Positions 1 through 11,600 of a stretch of 64,000 nt of DNA are shown in pieces. The notes under the pieces are model-generated. The model did no database searches and had not been told where the DNA came from. It worked only from the letters and a program-made list of their open reading frames with translations. Every line of letters starts with the position of its first letter. The stretch's first letter is position 1. Origin of the DNA: Diprion similis (lineage: Eukaryota > Arthropoda > Insecta > Hymenoptera > Diprionidae); NCBI RefSeq assembly GCF_021155765.1, contig NC_060115.1, positions 930,001 to 994,000 of the forward strand. The letters are read 5' to 3'. Made by a program: the position numbers and the translations under genes.

Positions 1-1740
1 AAATTAGCGCACCAACCAAGGGCGCAGAGATCTCACAGGGACGTATAAGCCCCCCCCCCCCTCCCCTCCCTCAACTTTCTATACTTGGCATGTCTCGCCG
101 CAATCTTTACACAGGAAACACAGCGGGTCCCGAGCTTTTAGAATTGCCGAGGATTAATTCCCCGCGGGATAGTCCAGCCAGCTGGCTCTTATCTACGGTG
201 TGAAATTACGATTTCACGGAACGATAAAAATACCTAAGCAACATAGGCGAGTGTAGTGCTTGTTTCGCAGTTGTACGTCGCTAATTTCGCCCGTCTGCAA
301 GGCGATCCAGCAACAACTCATCAGCGTTTTCGTATTTCCCGAAATTTGCAGAATGTTAAGAAAAGTTCTTTGCTTCGTCCGAATCATTTTATTATTATGC
401 CGATTAGTCAGCAAATGGAATTTCATACTCAAAAAACACATCGCTTCTCTTTTGAGCGGGTCTGAAAATTTCTGGACCTGGACTAAGGAGTGAGTAAAAA
501 GGGGTTGTAAGGTGCGTTCGCCGCAGGGCAGGTGAAAAATGCTCGCAGTAGACTGTGAGTTCATCCTGGAGAGAATAAGGTGCGGGACAGAGGTTAGGTA
601 GATGAATGTGGAATTTCTTGCAGCCGCATAGGAAGCGGCAGACGATGCGCCGTAGGCGTTGAAGGTAATCGTGCGGTCTCCAGAGAATTTCAACGACAAT
701 GGTTAAGGGCGCGGCATTATGTCTCGCGGTGAAATAAACGGAATACATTATGAGAAATGGCTTCCATCAAGCTTCCCCCCCCCCCCCCCCCGCCCCCACC
801 TTCTGAACTTGGGCTATGTATATATTATATATATGTATATATGTGTATATGTATATCCGCAGGTACGGCCGCAAGTTCTCGGAGGTATAAGTTCCGTTTG
901 CTCTCGCATTAACGAACGCGAACCACCGACAATGGCATCTGCAAAGTAATAATATATTGTGTTATACGCGATATACATACAAACGCGCAGCCCCCCATTC
1001 ACTAGGAAACATCAATTCTTGCTAGGTATAATTGAAAACGCTACCTGAAACGACGAAGCTGGCAGCTCCTTTTCTGGACGTAAAAAAATTAGGGATTTCG
1101 TCGCGTGCTCAGAGAAAGCCAGCAATTTTCGGGCCGCACTTATATCCTGACAAAAGCATTTGCCTTTTTCTTACCTTTTTCAGTTCTCCTACTCTACGTT
1201 TTTCTACCTTTTATTTTCTGCCTCGTTCTCCACGAATATTTTCGCTAATTAGGCACGCGCCGTGACGTCGAAACTCTCACCCCTCGCGTTCTCTTTGTCA
1301 CGGACTCTTAAGTGCGTCGGTTACAATTCCCGAAACGTGATAATGCCCTTGTTTAAGCCCCAGGAAGCTCACGTTTCATGCTGTTGTCAATTTCATACTG
1401 CATAAAAATTTTCAGAAAAAAAAATAACTGGGAATTATTCGGTGTTTGGTAACGAGCTTTCCTATGTAATTCTAAACCATGGTCACGTAGAAAATTAGCT
1501 CCATAATCAATAGAGCTTTTTCCTCTCACAGGTAGAGTGGGAAGAATTCCTAACTATGGTTTTTAATTTCCGAACATAATTTAACATTTGTGCGACAATC
1601 AATTGATGCCAAACGTACTGATAAACGAGATTCGTGTTGCAATGGCCAACAAAATGTATTAACCACCATTATAATAACACTAAATTAGTAATCCTGCCGA
1701 ATTTTCCTCTGCACATTGCAACAATGGTAACCAGTTTCTC
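1..1740. other. gene-free stretch with C-runs and an AT-rich repeat
   Basis: I see no supportable gene here. The open frames are short, overlap on both strands and resemble no family I know. Visible structure is limited to homopolymer C runs at 50-61 and 775-791 and a TA/TATG simple repeat at about 816-855. Confidence 0.5.
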
Positions 1741-2210
1741 ATAACTTCGGGGCGGGGTTGAAATTCCGAATTTAAAAAGTTACCAAAGCGCCAAATTCGA
1801 AATTTTTCATTGGTGAAACCTTGAGTAAAAAAAATCAAACCATGATCAAATATCAAAGTTTCGAATGTCCGAAACCTGACGCTCTAAGTTCCAAAAGTGA
1901 TTATGGCTTTATCTTTCTTTGTTTTGGATTTTCGATATGTTTGCTTTCTGAATCCTGGTCATTCTGACCTTCTTACACCCACTCGTTGAGGAAATTACTC
2001 CGTGTGCGTATATTTCAATTTTCGGAATTTCACTTCATCGAAACTTTATACCTCAGAACTTTGCTGTAACATAACTTGAATTTTCTCTCAAAACCTATTT
2101 GTTTCTTCAAAGTTTGATTTCTTTACTTCAAGTTTCGCCACCAAATAATTCGGAATTAGGCGCTTTCGTAACTTTCCAAATTTAGAACTTCAACCCCGCC
2201 CCATAACTTC
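1741..2210. mobile_element. non-autonomous inverted-repeat DNA transposon (MITE) with 8-bp target duplication
   Basis: The first 14 bases, GGGGCGGGGTTGAA (1749-1762), return as an exact reverse complement at 2189-2202. The similarity continues inward for about 100 bp on each side (roughly 1749-1850 against 2100-2202, about 80% by eye). Immediately outside both ends is the same 8-mer, ATAACTTC (1741-1748 and 2203-2210), the expected footprint of a target-site duplication. The 454-bp interior has no open frame of note, so it needs a transposase from elsewhere. An 8-bp duplication is known for hAT, P and Merlin elements. The end sequence does not look like a classical hAT terminus, so the superfamily is open. 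Confidence 0.85.
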
Positions 2211-2349
2211 CTGTAATAAGGATAAAAAAATGAAATTTCTTCGAAAGCCATATTTGCTTAGCCTTCTCGGTTGCCCGGCGGTTTCTCTCCGCGATGTAAT
2301 TGTTTAAAGTTTGGGGAAAGCCTCTCCTTGGGAGGTCCGTCGGCCCCGC

Positions 2350-2430
2350 GGCGCTCCACGGTCGAGTGGTTTAGGGCTGCGACTAACAGCCGGAACTGCT
2401 TCGACGTTTCGAACCGCGTATTGCGTTGGT
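2350..2430 (+). pseudogene. tRNA-Ser-like sequence (decayed tRNA or tRNA-derived SINE head)
   Basis: GGTCGAGTGGTTTAGGGC is close to the D-arm/A-box of class II (Ser/Leu) tRNAs. It is followed by a perfect 5-bp stem with a 7-base loop (GGCTG/CAGCC), where the anticodon arm should be, then a variable-arm-sized segment and TTCGAACC where the T-loop/B-box should be. The acceptor stem does not close, the T stem is mismatched and the base before the anticodon is G rather than T, so it cannot be a working tRNA. A SINE derived from tRNA-Ser, or an old pseudogene, fits best. Confidence 0.4.
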
Positions 2431-3200
2431 CACAACCAACTACGAACCGAGAGGTGCGTACGAGACAGGTAATTACAGAGGCTTGATTTATCGTTTGGCT
2501 TCCGCTGACCCAATCTAGCAGGACGTGCGGGGCTCCGATCGTTTCGCCCTTTACCTCCACCCCCCGATTCGCAGATATTTTCGCGGACTTGGTCGATAAG
2601 GTATAGATCCCCCTCTCACCGCCCCCATAAATCTCCCTTTCTCTCCACTGTTTCCTTCCGACCGCATGGCACGAGAACAAAACGAGCTTTTCACGTCTTC
2701 GCCAAGACTGAGGGAGTCACTCGCGTTTCGAAAAATGACCAGAAAGTCACTGATTATGCTCCAGAATAGGAACGCAGTAATACACATGTATACCTTGTCA
2801 CGTGTGAATATTTCTGCACTTCCTGCAATTCTAGCAATTCATTTCTCGTCGTAGTTGTAGAATTCCTGAGAATTCGTTCACCATCTCAGGGATACACCCG
2901 TGCAATTGTGATTTAGGAAATTACTCACTAAAAATCAAAACTGATCTTGCAATCATTCGGAAAATCCGTGATGAAACCGTATTTTGAATTTCCTTTTCCT
3001 CGAACACCTGACTCAAGTTATTCTACAGTGACAACAACATTTCTCATTCAGTTATGTCATCTTATATTTAAATTACGTTCGCAATATTATCGTGGAAGAA
3101 AATCGCAAGTGCGGAATAACGAATTCAATATAGGGAGAGAAAAGGGTGGGACGAATTGTAGGAGGTAATTTCCATAATTCACATAAATTGTCATATTCGC

Positions 3201-3260
3201 TTTTATTATTATTATTGTTGTTACTATTATTACTATTATTACTATTATTATTATTATTAT
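3201..3260. repeat. (TTA)n / TTACTA microsatellite
   Basis: Imperfect trinucleotide tract of TTA with TTG and TAC interruptions. The Asn/Ile-rich open frames across it on the minus strand are products of the repeat and not genes. Confidence 0.9.
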
Positions 3261-4464
3261 GTACCCAGTGATACAAACTGATTTAACCAAGTTGAACTTT
3301 CGCTTCCGCAACGACCGCGACGCGAAGTGTAACGCCGAGGCGAGGAAACGACATCAGTTAACGCGACATAATGAGATATTCCGTCTTCTACGCGCACTTC
3401 GTAAGTCTTGTTATAATAATGGAGACTGTGCGATATTACCTGGTGTCTGCTTTCACGAAAGGATGATGTTCGGGCATCGTTCTCTGAGAAGTTGAGGCAC
3501 TCTGGGTGACCTGCACTTACGGTTTACTACTTCCAAATGTTAGGAGCCAATCAGTTTCAGCAAGGATCAAATATGCAACGTAACGAGAACGTTCATCAAA
3601 ATGTTCCTGTAAAGTCAAGTGTCGACTTGAACTAGGCGAATTTATATGCATTCTCGATCGTTTTTTGGATCACCTGAATATAGTGTTCTAACATAATAAA
3701 ATGAATTGAGTGATCGAATTCTGACACATTGTGGTAAGTCAATGAGCAGATGCGAACCTAAAATATCACCATCAGTATTCCAAAGGGTTGATAATTTTCG
3801 GCACTGATTTTTCGTTCTTACTTGACCTCTGCGTGATGAAAAAACGACGGAAAAGAAATTAACTAAATAAAAATAACCGTAGAGAACGGATCTTGAATAT
3901 TTTTATTTATACGGATGAAAAATGTGAGAGTAGAAATTCCGTCCAGTATAACACCTCGTAATTTATTCGAGATAATATATATATATATATATTTATATAA
4001 ATTTTTTTCTTTCAAGCTTGTGTAATATAATAATTTTACATTTAAAAAGCAAACGAAAATACGAAACATTGTTAAAGGTGCGTGGGTGTAGGATGTAAAA
4101 ACATCACCGTTTCATCTCGCGTTTAATTTCGTTTACGTAATATAATATTTTATAAATATATTTTACAGGTATGTATACCATTACAGGGACTAAACTTATC
4201 GAGTCTGCCGTTTTGCCAATTATTCTATAATACCTACGGAGTAGGTACGAGTGTTACGTCGTATAGGGTGGCGAGCACAGCGTAACTCCATATCGCGTAA
4301 ACACTAAGCTGCTTACTTCGCGTTAGCAGCGTATACCCAGCATGCATTGTCTCGTCTCACGTTTATTGTGTATTATTATCCATCACAGCCCGCCCACTCG
4401 CCTCTGGCACAAAACAACATTTGGCTTTGACGGGATATTCTACACATGGTCGACGCTCACGTTG

Positions 4465-4472
4465 GTATATAC

Positions 4473-4512
<40 letters not shown>
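4465..4512. repeat. compound (AT)n(GT)n microsatellite
   Basis: An alternating AT tract runs directly into a GT tract. It should be length-polymorphic. Confidence 0.9.
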
Positions 4513-5319
4513 ATATTAGGTACTTCCTGTCTATAGACCGGGTGGTTTTATCCCGGCTCGCGAAATAAACTCTGCCCACCAATTAACGGATTACAATACG
4601 CTGGATCGATAATCGAAACGTTGCAGGCTGTAATTACTTCTAAGCCATACATCGCACGAATGGCTTGGATAATAAACATGGGTTGTAATAATAATACCTG
4701 TTTGATAATAGTACGGAATCGAAGTTCCATAATTGCAATCCAATACCCTTCGCTTCACTCAGTTTATACTTAGCCCTTTATTAATCTTTACTGTACTTTA
4801 ATTATCTCTGGCTTAATTTGGTTTTAAGTTTGTTAAATCTTGTTAAATTTTTGCTTCTTAATTACTTTTCTTTGTAAGCTTCGCTGTCTAGGCTCCTATT
4901 ATTTTGTAATTTCATTTTATTTCATTATTTTATTTGCAGCACTTCCTTTATTAATAACAATAGTGATAACAGTAATAATAATTTTTTTACGAGACAAGGG
5001 AGAAGATGGATCAGTAACCATCATTATGTGGCTACAGCCGACTTCGGATGTTCAATAGAAACATGAAACATTACTTTTAATCTTTATTTTATTTCTTTTT
5101 CATTGTTTTATATACACTTGCTCTGATTTAACATCTAATACAATATTGTTATGGATAAAATTAAAATAACAATCAATCAATCTCTGCCTCTCTTTTTTTC
5201 TCTCTTTGACCGCAAAGGAACGCAGCCCTTGAAGCTACGCGACATTTTTGACATAATTATGAGTAAAAATTAATTTCAATTATCAAGGGGTACAAGTGCT
5301 CCACTTCTGGGGATAAGCG

Positions 5320-5870
5320 AGCCTGCAGCCCTTTGTATTCAGCCGGCGAAGCTTGGCTTCGGACTGTTTAATTAAGCTTAGCCTGAGGCCAAGAGACGCC
5401 GACTCGACAGCATAGCTCCTCAGAGACGAGACGAGGACCTGATGAAGACGACTGGGGTGCAGGTCTCAATGAAACGGAAGTTGAGTAAAGAGAAGCCCTC
5501 ACCGCCACTGGACCTTGTTAGCCCCGCGACCCTGAAGGGCACCCTGTTGGTGCCACTTGATAGTTTCCACCCTTCCGCAGCTGAGTCGCTTGAGAGTCGA
5601 CTTCGGTGGTTGAAGGAAAAACCACAAAAAACCAAGGAGAGAATACTCAAAGGGAGAAACTAGGCAGATCTCTCCTTCCGATTGAATATCCACTGCATTC
5701 AATGCTCCTAAACGTGGCTAAGCAGTCCCCTTGAAGGGGAAGCTCTTGCGGAAAAGGGAAGACTTGGTAGGTATCGTAATGAAGTGAACGAGAGTCAAGA
5801 CTTAGTCTATAACAACAGTTTGACCCTCTTCAACGTGGTCATCTGAATAAAGAATGAGAGGGAGCCTCTT
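5320..5870 (+). other. unassigned transcript-like segment with 73-codon open frame
   Basis: This stretch is richer in G+C and purines than its surroundings and ends with an AATAAAG motif near 5847. It contains an ATG-started open frame at 5442-5663 for a Lys/Ser/Pro-rich 73-residue peptide with no signal peptide, membrane segment or motif I recognise. It could be the tail of an old retrotransposon, a small unknown gene or chance. I do not assign a function. Confidence 0.2.
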
Positions 5871-7282
5871 CCAGAACCCGATTCCCCCCTCCTAATTCCC
5901 CCCTTTCCCGCAAGCCATCCGCTTCCAGGCTTCTCTTCATTCTGCCTCCTTCTACTGGAAACCCCCGACGCTCTACCGACGAGGCATTAATTAGTTGATC
6001 CTGCACGCTCCAGCCTGCAGCTACTTTACTGGTATCTTCATTATTAATCGCAAGGTATTAGACAATTGTTGTCTGAACAATGTACGTCTCTCCCAAAAGC
6101 ATGCACCAGCACAAAGTGCAATTTGTATCCTCTGAATCTGTCTCTACGAACGTGTGGCTTGAAAGTTCTAAGTGTCAATTTTTTTGGATAAACACTCGCG
6201 GAATCGTTAATCTAACTGAGTAGGAAACAGCGAACAACGAGCTGCTACTGGCTAAACTTGAAGAAAACCAAACCATGCAGGTATAATATGTGTTCTCACC
6301 GAACCGTGACTAACGAGTGTTTCACCGTGTTCGCATTCACCAGGGTCGAGGCACTGAGCTGTTTGAACTCTGTGCAGCATGCACGTGTATTACGGCAAAG
6401 TCAAACATAATATCCAAAACAGCACGGACAAGCTCAGCGTGAACTCCACTCCACAGGATTTGTACTACTTTGCTTGACACGCGCTTTGTAATTGCATGGA
6501 AATCCGCCGTCATCATATCGGCTCAAACGCGCCTTGCGAAGAAGTGACCGCAGGCCACTCGACTGTGATGTCCACTAATTAGAAGCGAGTTCGGATCACT
6601 CGCTTCATGAAGCTCACCGTAACTCGTCATTTCACCCAGCTTCACAAGTCGCGGTTCAAAAAGAACGCTGAACGCTCTTCTTGTCGCAAGAATTTAAAGA
6701 GAAGAGTCCCTGCGCAACCGTGGTCCTTGTGTTCCATTTTTTTTTTTTTTTTTTTTAATCTTCTCTTCTTTCATTGTGTGTAAAATACTATCTACCGCTG
6801 AGCCCCGATGCTCAATTACAACTAGCAGGACTAAGATCCTGACAAGATTTAAAGCGACGTAACCTGGTAACAACGGCACCAGGTCTCTTTGTGTGTAATT
6901 GAGGCTTTGGCGAGGTTGCGTTAGGTTAGACACATCTCGACAGGCAAGAAACACACAATCCTCCGACCCCTCTTCTCAACAAAGTTTTCCCCGCCACACA
7001 CAACTCATAGTTGATAGTGGTTCCACGGTCTACAGGACCTAAGTAATGCCCTAAATCTGACATGGATGAATAATCTGTCGCCGATGGATTTCTTGCGCAG
7101 GACATCATAGACAAAAATAGCCAACGAACATTTGGCAGAAGAAGTAAAAGAGCGATATGGTTATATGCAATAAATGGATACACGAACCATATGCAGGGGT
7201 GAAATTGATCGGACGAGTGAACAAGACTCGTTACGCGAGCGACAAGGACACGGTAAACCTTTCAAAGATCTCCGTTTTTCCT

Positions 7283-7318
<36 letters not shown>

Positions 7319-8250
7319 GCTGCACGAGAACGAAAATTCCTGCGGTACGTGACGTACTTATACAGCACCCGCAACGCCCCGATATTACCGAGCGACTTGC
7401 TCCTCGTTTTTCCCTATACACGATAAATAATACAGGAGGGCATCTGAAATCCATAAAACATAATTACTCAACTCTTGGCCGATCCATCTTGTATTAGCAA
7501 AGTTTCGTAACAGACTTCTCATACCTACCTGCAGCCTAGCCAGCTACCTACTACGTACGTTCATAAATAATACAGAGCAAGGAACTTTTCAAATTATGAC
7601 GTCGTGTTCTTGAAACTAATGCGTGGTTTATGAAGACGCACGACTCCTGTTGCTGATACCGAAATAAACGAAGAGTCAAAGAGAAAAGAAGATGAAGAAG
7701 AAAAAGAAGAAGAAGAAAAGTGGAAGCTGGATGGGCAAGGAGGAGAATCGGAGGAGAACGAAGTAAACTTTTTTGCCGTTTCGGTCTCGTCACGAAACAC
7801 CGTATTCCATCTTTTTGCCCCCTTCACTAGCATTCATTCATTTCTGTTTTTCCCTTCATTTCTCCTGCATACTCCTCCTGTTTTTCTTTTGGTGGGCTCA
7901 AATCGTCGACTGTCAGCCTCGAGCTACATCGATATACGATAGACGGACTACGTGCCAAAGTCTAAAGAGACATAAACACGGAAACATTCTAGAAGACAGT
8001 CCGTCGATGAAAAAAAGATATTACGTTTCACAAGCGCAGCGTCGCAAAGCGATGAATATTCAACCGATGAACCCTGTCACTCGCGTCTTCCGGCTGGACG
8101 TTTACAGTGGAATTATTATAGTGTACACCTACTCTCTGAGCGCACTGAGTATTACGACCTGATGCGGATCTCACGAAGCAGAAACTCATTCAGTCTTGTC
8201 CCGCAGCTTCTAATCCATAAACATCTAACGCTACTCCAGCTCAATCAGCT
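5871..8250. other. gene-free stretch
   Basis: No gene can be supported. It holds a 20-base T run (6737-6756), a CT dinucleotide repeat (about 7285-7318) and a GAA-rich tract (about 7681-7720). The open frames that span the CT repeat on both strands are repeat artefacts. Confidence 0.5.
7285..7318. repeat. (CT)n microsatellite
   Basis: Uninterrupted CT dinucleotide tract of about 17 copies. It creates spurious Ser-Leu and Arg-Glu repeats in the overlapping open frames. Confidence 0.9.
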
Positions 8251-8259
8251 TAGAAGGAA

Positions 8260-8642
8260 TCATAACATTCCCTGATTTCCAAGACTTCACATACTGTTGT
8301 ACATCGGGCATCAAGAGTGGTCCACCCATTTGATGGTTCGATTCGATGGTCGGGATTGCACCATGGCTCTTGAGCCTTGTTCCAAATCCAACCGGACACA
8401 GAAAGCCAAGAGGAGAGGAAGAGATACGTTCGAAGCTCAGACTCCAAATTCTGACCACAATTCTGGCGAAGCAGTTCCATCATTCGGTTCGTATCACGTT
8501 TCGGATTGCACGTGAGTTTGAACGAGCTCATCAGAACTGGCAAACATCGTCTGGGATATCTACCCGCAGGCTTATAGATATGCAGGTTCATATTCCCGTT
8601 CCTCAAACTTTCCCATGCCATCATGGAGATGGTGCTATGCAC
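8260..8642 (-). pseudogene. fragment like the N-terminal lipid-transfer module (apolipophorin/vitellogenin family)
   Basis: On the minus strand one frame contains NPKRDTNRMMELLRQN followed by LESELRTYLFL (ending near 8409). This is the pattern around the conserved ELR.AYL helix of large lipid-transfer proteins. The expected continuation appears in another frame from about 8400: CPVGFGTRLKS, then IESNHQMGG, matching the family's CP...E.N.QV.S segment. The two frames meet near 8400-8410, so a frameshift separates them. No intron borders or flanking modules were found; the full family proteins are thousands of residues long. I read it as a decayed duplicate exon or retrocopy. The match is by eye and a chance resemblance is not excluded. 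Confidence 0.4.
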
Positions 8643-8650
8643 TGACTACA

Positions 8651-11600
8651 GCTACTGTCTACCTGTCGGAACGGTATGTGCATTAAGGAGAGGATACGCA
8701 GAGCGAATGAGGCAGGGCTGGAGGTGTTTCTAACTCGCGGGTAGCGAGTAGGATCTGCATCAATAGTTGGCACTGTCACCGAAGTTGAAGCAACACGTTC
8801 GCACCCGGTATCCAGCAAGAAATTTGACGAGTAACCGTAGCCCAGCATCCAAATTAAACATGGACTTTTCAAGCATAATATCTAACAATAAGTAGCTGAT
8901 GGCCCGTTTCGCAATAATTGTTTACTGTTGTATTTCTGAGGACAACTGAATGAGAAAAAGTTCGAAAGAGGCCTGAACATCATATAACGTAGAAAAAAAA
9001 GTATTAAGCTGGCAAGCATAACGTAGCATCACGTCAAACGAATCTTATTTCTACTCAGCCCCTCCCCCCCTCCTCCCTCTCCAATGTCACCACTGAGGCT
9101 TTCCATTTCCAAGCATCATCAGGCATGAGTTTTTTCCCCTCTCAAATTATTCTCTTCTGTCGAATCGCGAAAAGCTCTGGGATAAAGACCGAAGCGCGCT
9201 AACTCCGAGATTTCACATCACCTGTCGTTGACAGCAGTGCAGATCTGCTTCCGGTTTTAAAAAACTGCGGGGTTTTGATCGACAGGACCTAAGTTCGATG
9301 AGGTCTGCATTCCGTTTCCAACCAATCCGCTGGAGACTTAGGCGTAATTGCGACAGGGGAATTTCTACTTCCGGGTATCTTTTTTCTCCTCTTTCATCTC
9401 CGTGTTCTGGCTCTTCTTTGCGCAGTTTAGAGCTGGGAGCCACTCGGGCGCCTCGACGCGCCGCGCTGGCCTGTCTCATCAACGAACAATGCTCAAAATG
9501 AAATATTAACGGGCACCGAACATATAATATTCATCGCTCCCGGCAGACGTTTCCTAGTGAGTAGGTAGCTATTCGCCAGAGGTACATATATATTGTTGGA
9601 CAAGTGAGTAGTGGCCCGCCACCAACTCCGAGGTGAGTCTGGGACCGACGGTAAAATCACTCATACTAACCGTACCTACAGCTACGTAGCGAAGTAATTT
9701 TCATTTCCTAAATTCCACAAGCTTCTCTCGTTCTCCGTTGTTTCCTCATTTATTCACAATTTTGCAGTTTGCTTTGGTTTTCTTCTCTTTTTCCTCACAT
9801 TCGTACCACGATTTTCCAACATTTTCAGGATTTAACGAGAAGTAGAAAGGTTATCGCAATTACATGGTACTGCTTCACTTTACCCTAATTTTTTCAAGAA
9901 TTTTCATTCCTTGGAAAGCCGACAACCTTTACGGACAATAGTCTTGTGGTAATTGCGAAGAAAAACTTCATAAGGTGGTAATTTTTTGATGTTCCCGTTT
10001 TTTTTACTCCTCCAACTCGAGTGCCAAAAATAAAATCGAGTCAACCTCGGGAATAGCGTCGTGGACGTTCGTTATTTTATGAATTTACGCTCGCCTCGTG
10101 GTGCTGCAGGGGTGCCAACATAATCGCGTTAAAACTCTGAAATGATGCTTGTCCGCGCACTGCATCATGCAGAATTTGCGTCGTAGGTGTGGGTGGATGG
10201 CATGTACGCCGCGGGTGAAATATAATACGTGAGCTTTGCTCGTGACGGTTATCGCAGGACTGCTGCAGCAGCGCACCGTGGATTAAATGTTGTAATTATT
10301 AAAATTGCGCAACTAATTTGCTAATTAATATACGTGTAGGTACAAGTCCCGTCGACACGTGTGTGCGCGACCTCGGCGAAACTCGAAACACGAAAGTACC
10401 GCGCAATTCTGATATTGCACACTGTGTTACTGCAGCTGATGATTTCTTTTCAGATCGTTTTTAGCGCTGCTAATTAACTGCAGCGTGACCGTCTACCGTC
10501 TACTTTATTCTACTTAAATACAATCAAAGCGGGTCAAGAGGAATCTGCGAAGTAGCGAGAGTCCCAGAGAGGTGTAAAAAGAAGAAGGTATATAAAAGAA
10601 AAAGTCAACTCGGAGAGTTTACGTAGCGTAAAAAACGTATAGTTTTCGCGGATGCACAGTCACGCCGAAGAATAAAGGACAAAGTTGGAACGAGTGGGAA
10701 TGGTGGAAAAAGATAGTCCGACGAAGTGATAAAAATAGTATAAGAAAAGGAAAAAAATAAATAAATAAGGTAAGATCAGTGGGCACAGAACAGGCATGTA
10801 TCAGGAAAAACTACCGGGGGTTTAAGAAACTTGCCCAGAAATACTTACACACACGCACGCGTACACAGGGCAACAAACTTGTCCCTTATCCTAAACCATG
10901 CAAACGCTATAAGGCAGAAGCTGGAGATAAACCGAACTCTAACTGCAGTTGAAGCTGCAGCTTAGGTTGCACAACGGGGAAAAGAGTCATTCTTTCTCTG
11001 GACTTTTCCGCTGCAGGGGGATGAAGAATTTTACGCCGTAACTTGGTCGGGAGGACGAGGGTGGGGAATAAGTTGAACGATCGCACCGTTCTCCAACTGA
11101 TTACTGGATTCGTCTCCGCTTTCTGTGTTTCATTTGCCCTGCAATTTGACCGCGAGTGGAATTACAACCCTTCACCCGTTATTCGAGGGGTTCAGGAAAC
11201 GCCAGAATGAGGAGAACTGGAGTCAAGTATCCAGTTAGACTCGCGGTCCCTGCAGTCCGATCGAAGGGTCGTTAGCTTCGTCCTGCAGCGGTAGACTTAC
11301 GACTCACGACTTATAGTTGGAAAGCGTGCGCTTTTTCCTGAGAATGTTTTCACCGCAACGGGGTCCCGATCGTCGTACCTATATGTATATATGGAAACAA
11401 TAAATGGGAAGCCGAGTTCCAGCGGGAATCGAGCATGTGGATCGGGGCGAGCTGGCTCAAAGCTGTCCCGGAAACTGGAGGAATACGGTCCCCTGTAATT
11501 TATGGGAATATCGATGGGGTCCGACCTGTGTTTACATTGGCAGAGTTGAGTTAAGTTAACCGTGCGACGGAGTTTCGGGCGGAGGGTGCATGCATCCTGG

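Larger units (their letters stand above)
2441..5310. other. gene-free stretch with microsatellites
   Basis: No gene can be supported. There is a TTA/TTAC trinucleotide-like repeat at 3201-3260, a TA repeat at 3974-3992 and a compound AT/GT repeat at 4465-4512. The rest is AT-rich single-copy-looking sequence with only short, overlapping open frames. Confidence 0.5.

Noticed and set aside
5434..5480. Hammerhead-ribozyme-like CTGATGA ... GAAAC
   Set aside because: The putative stem II (AGAC/GTCT) leaves four unpaired bases before GAAA, and the other stems do not form, so the core is not satisfied.
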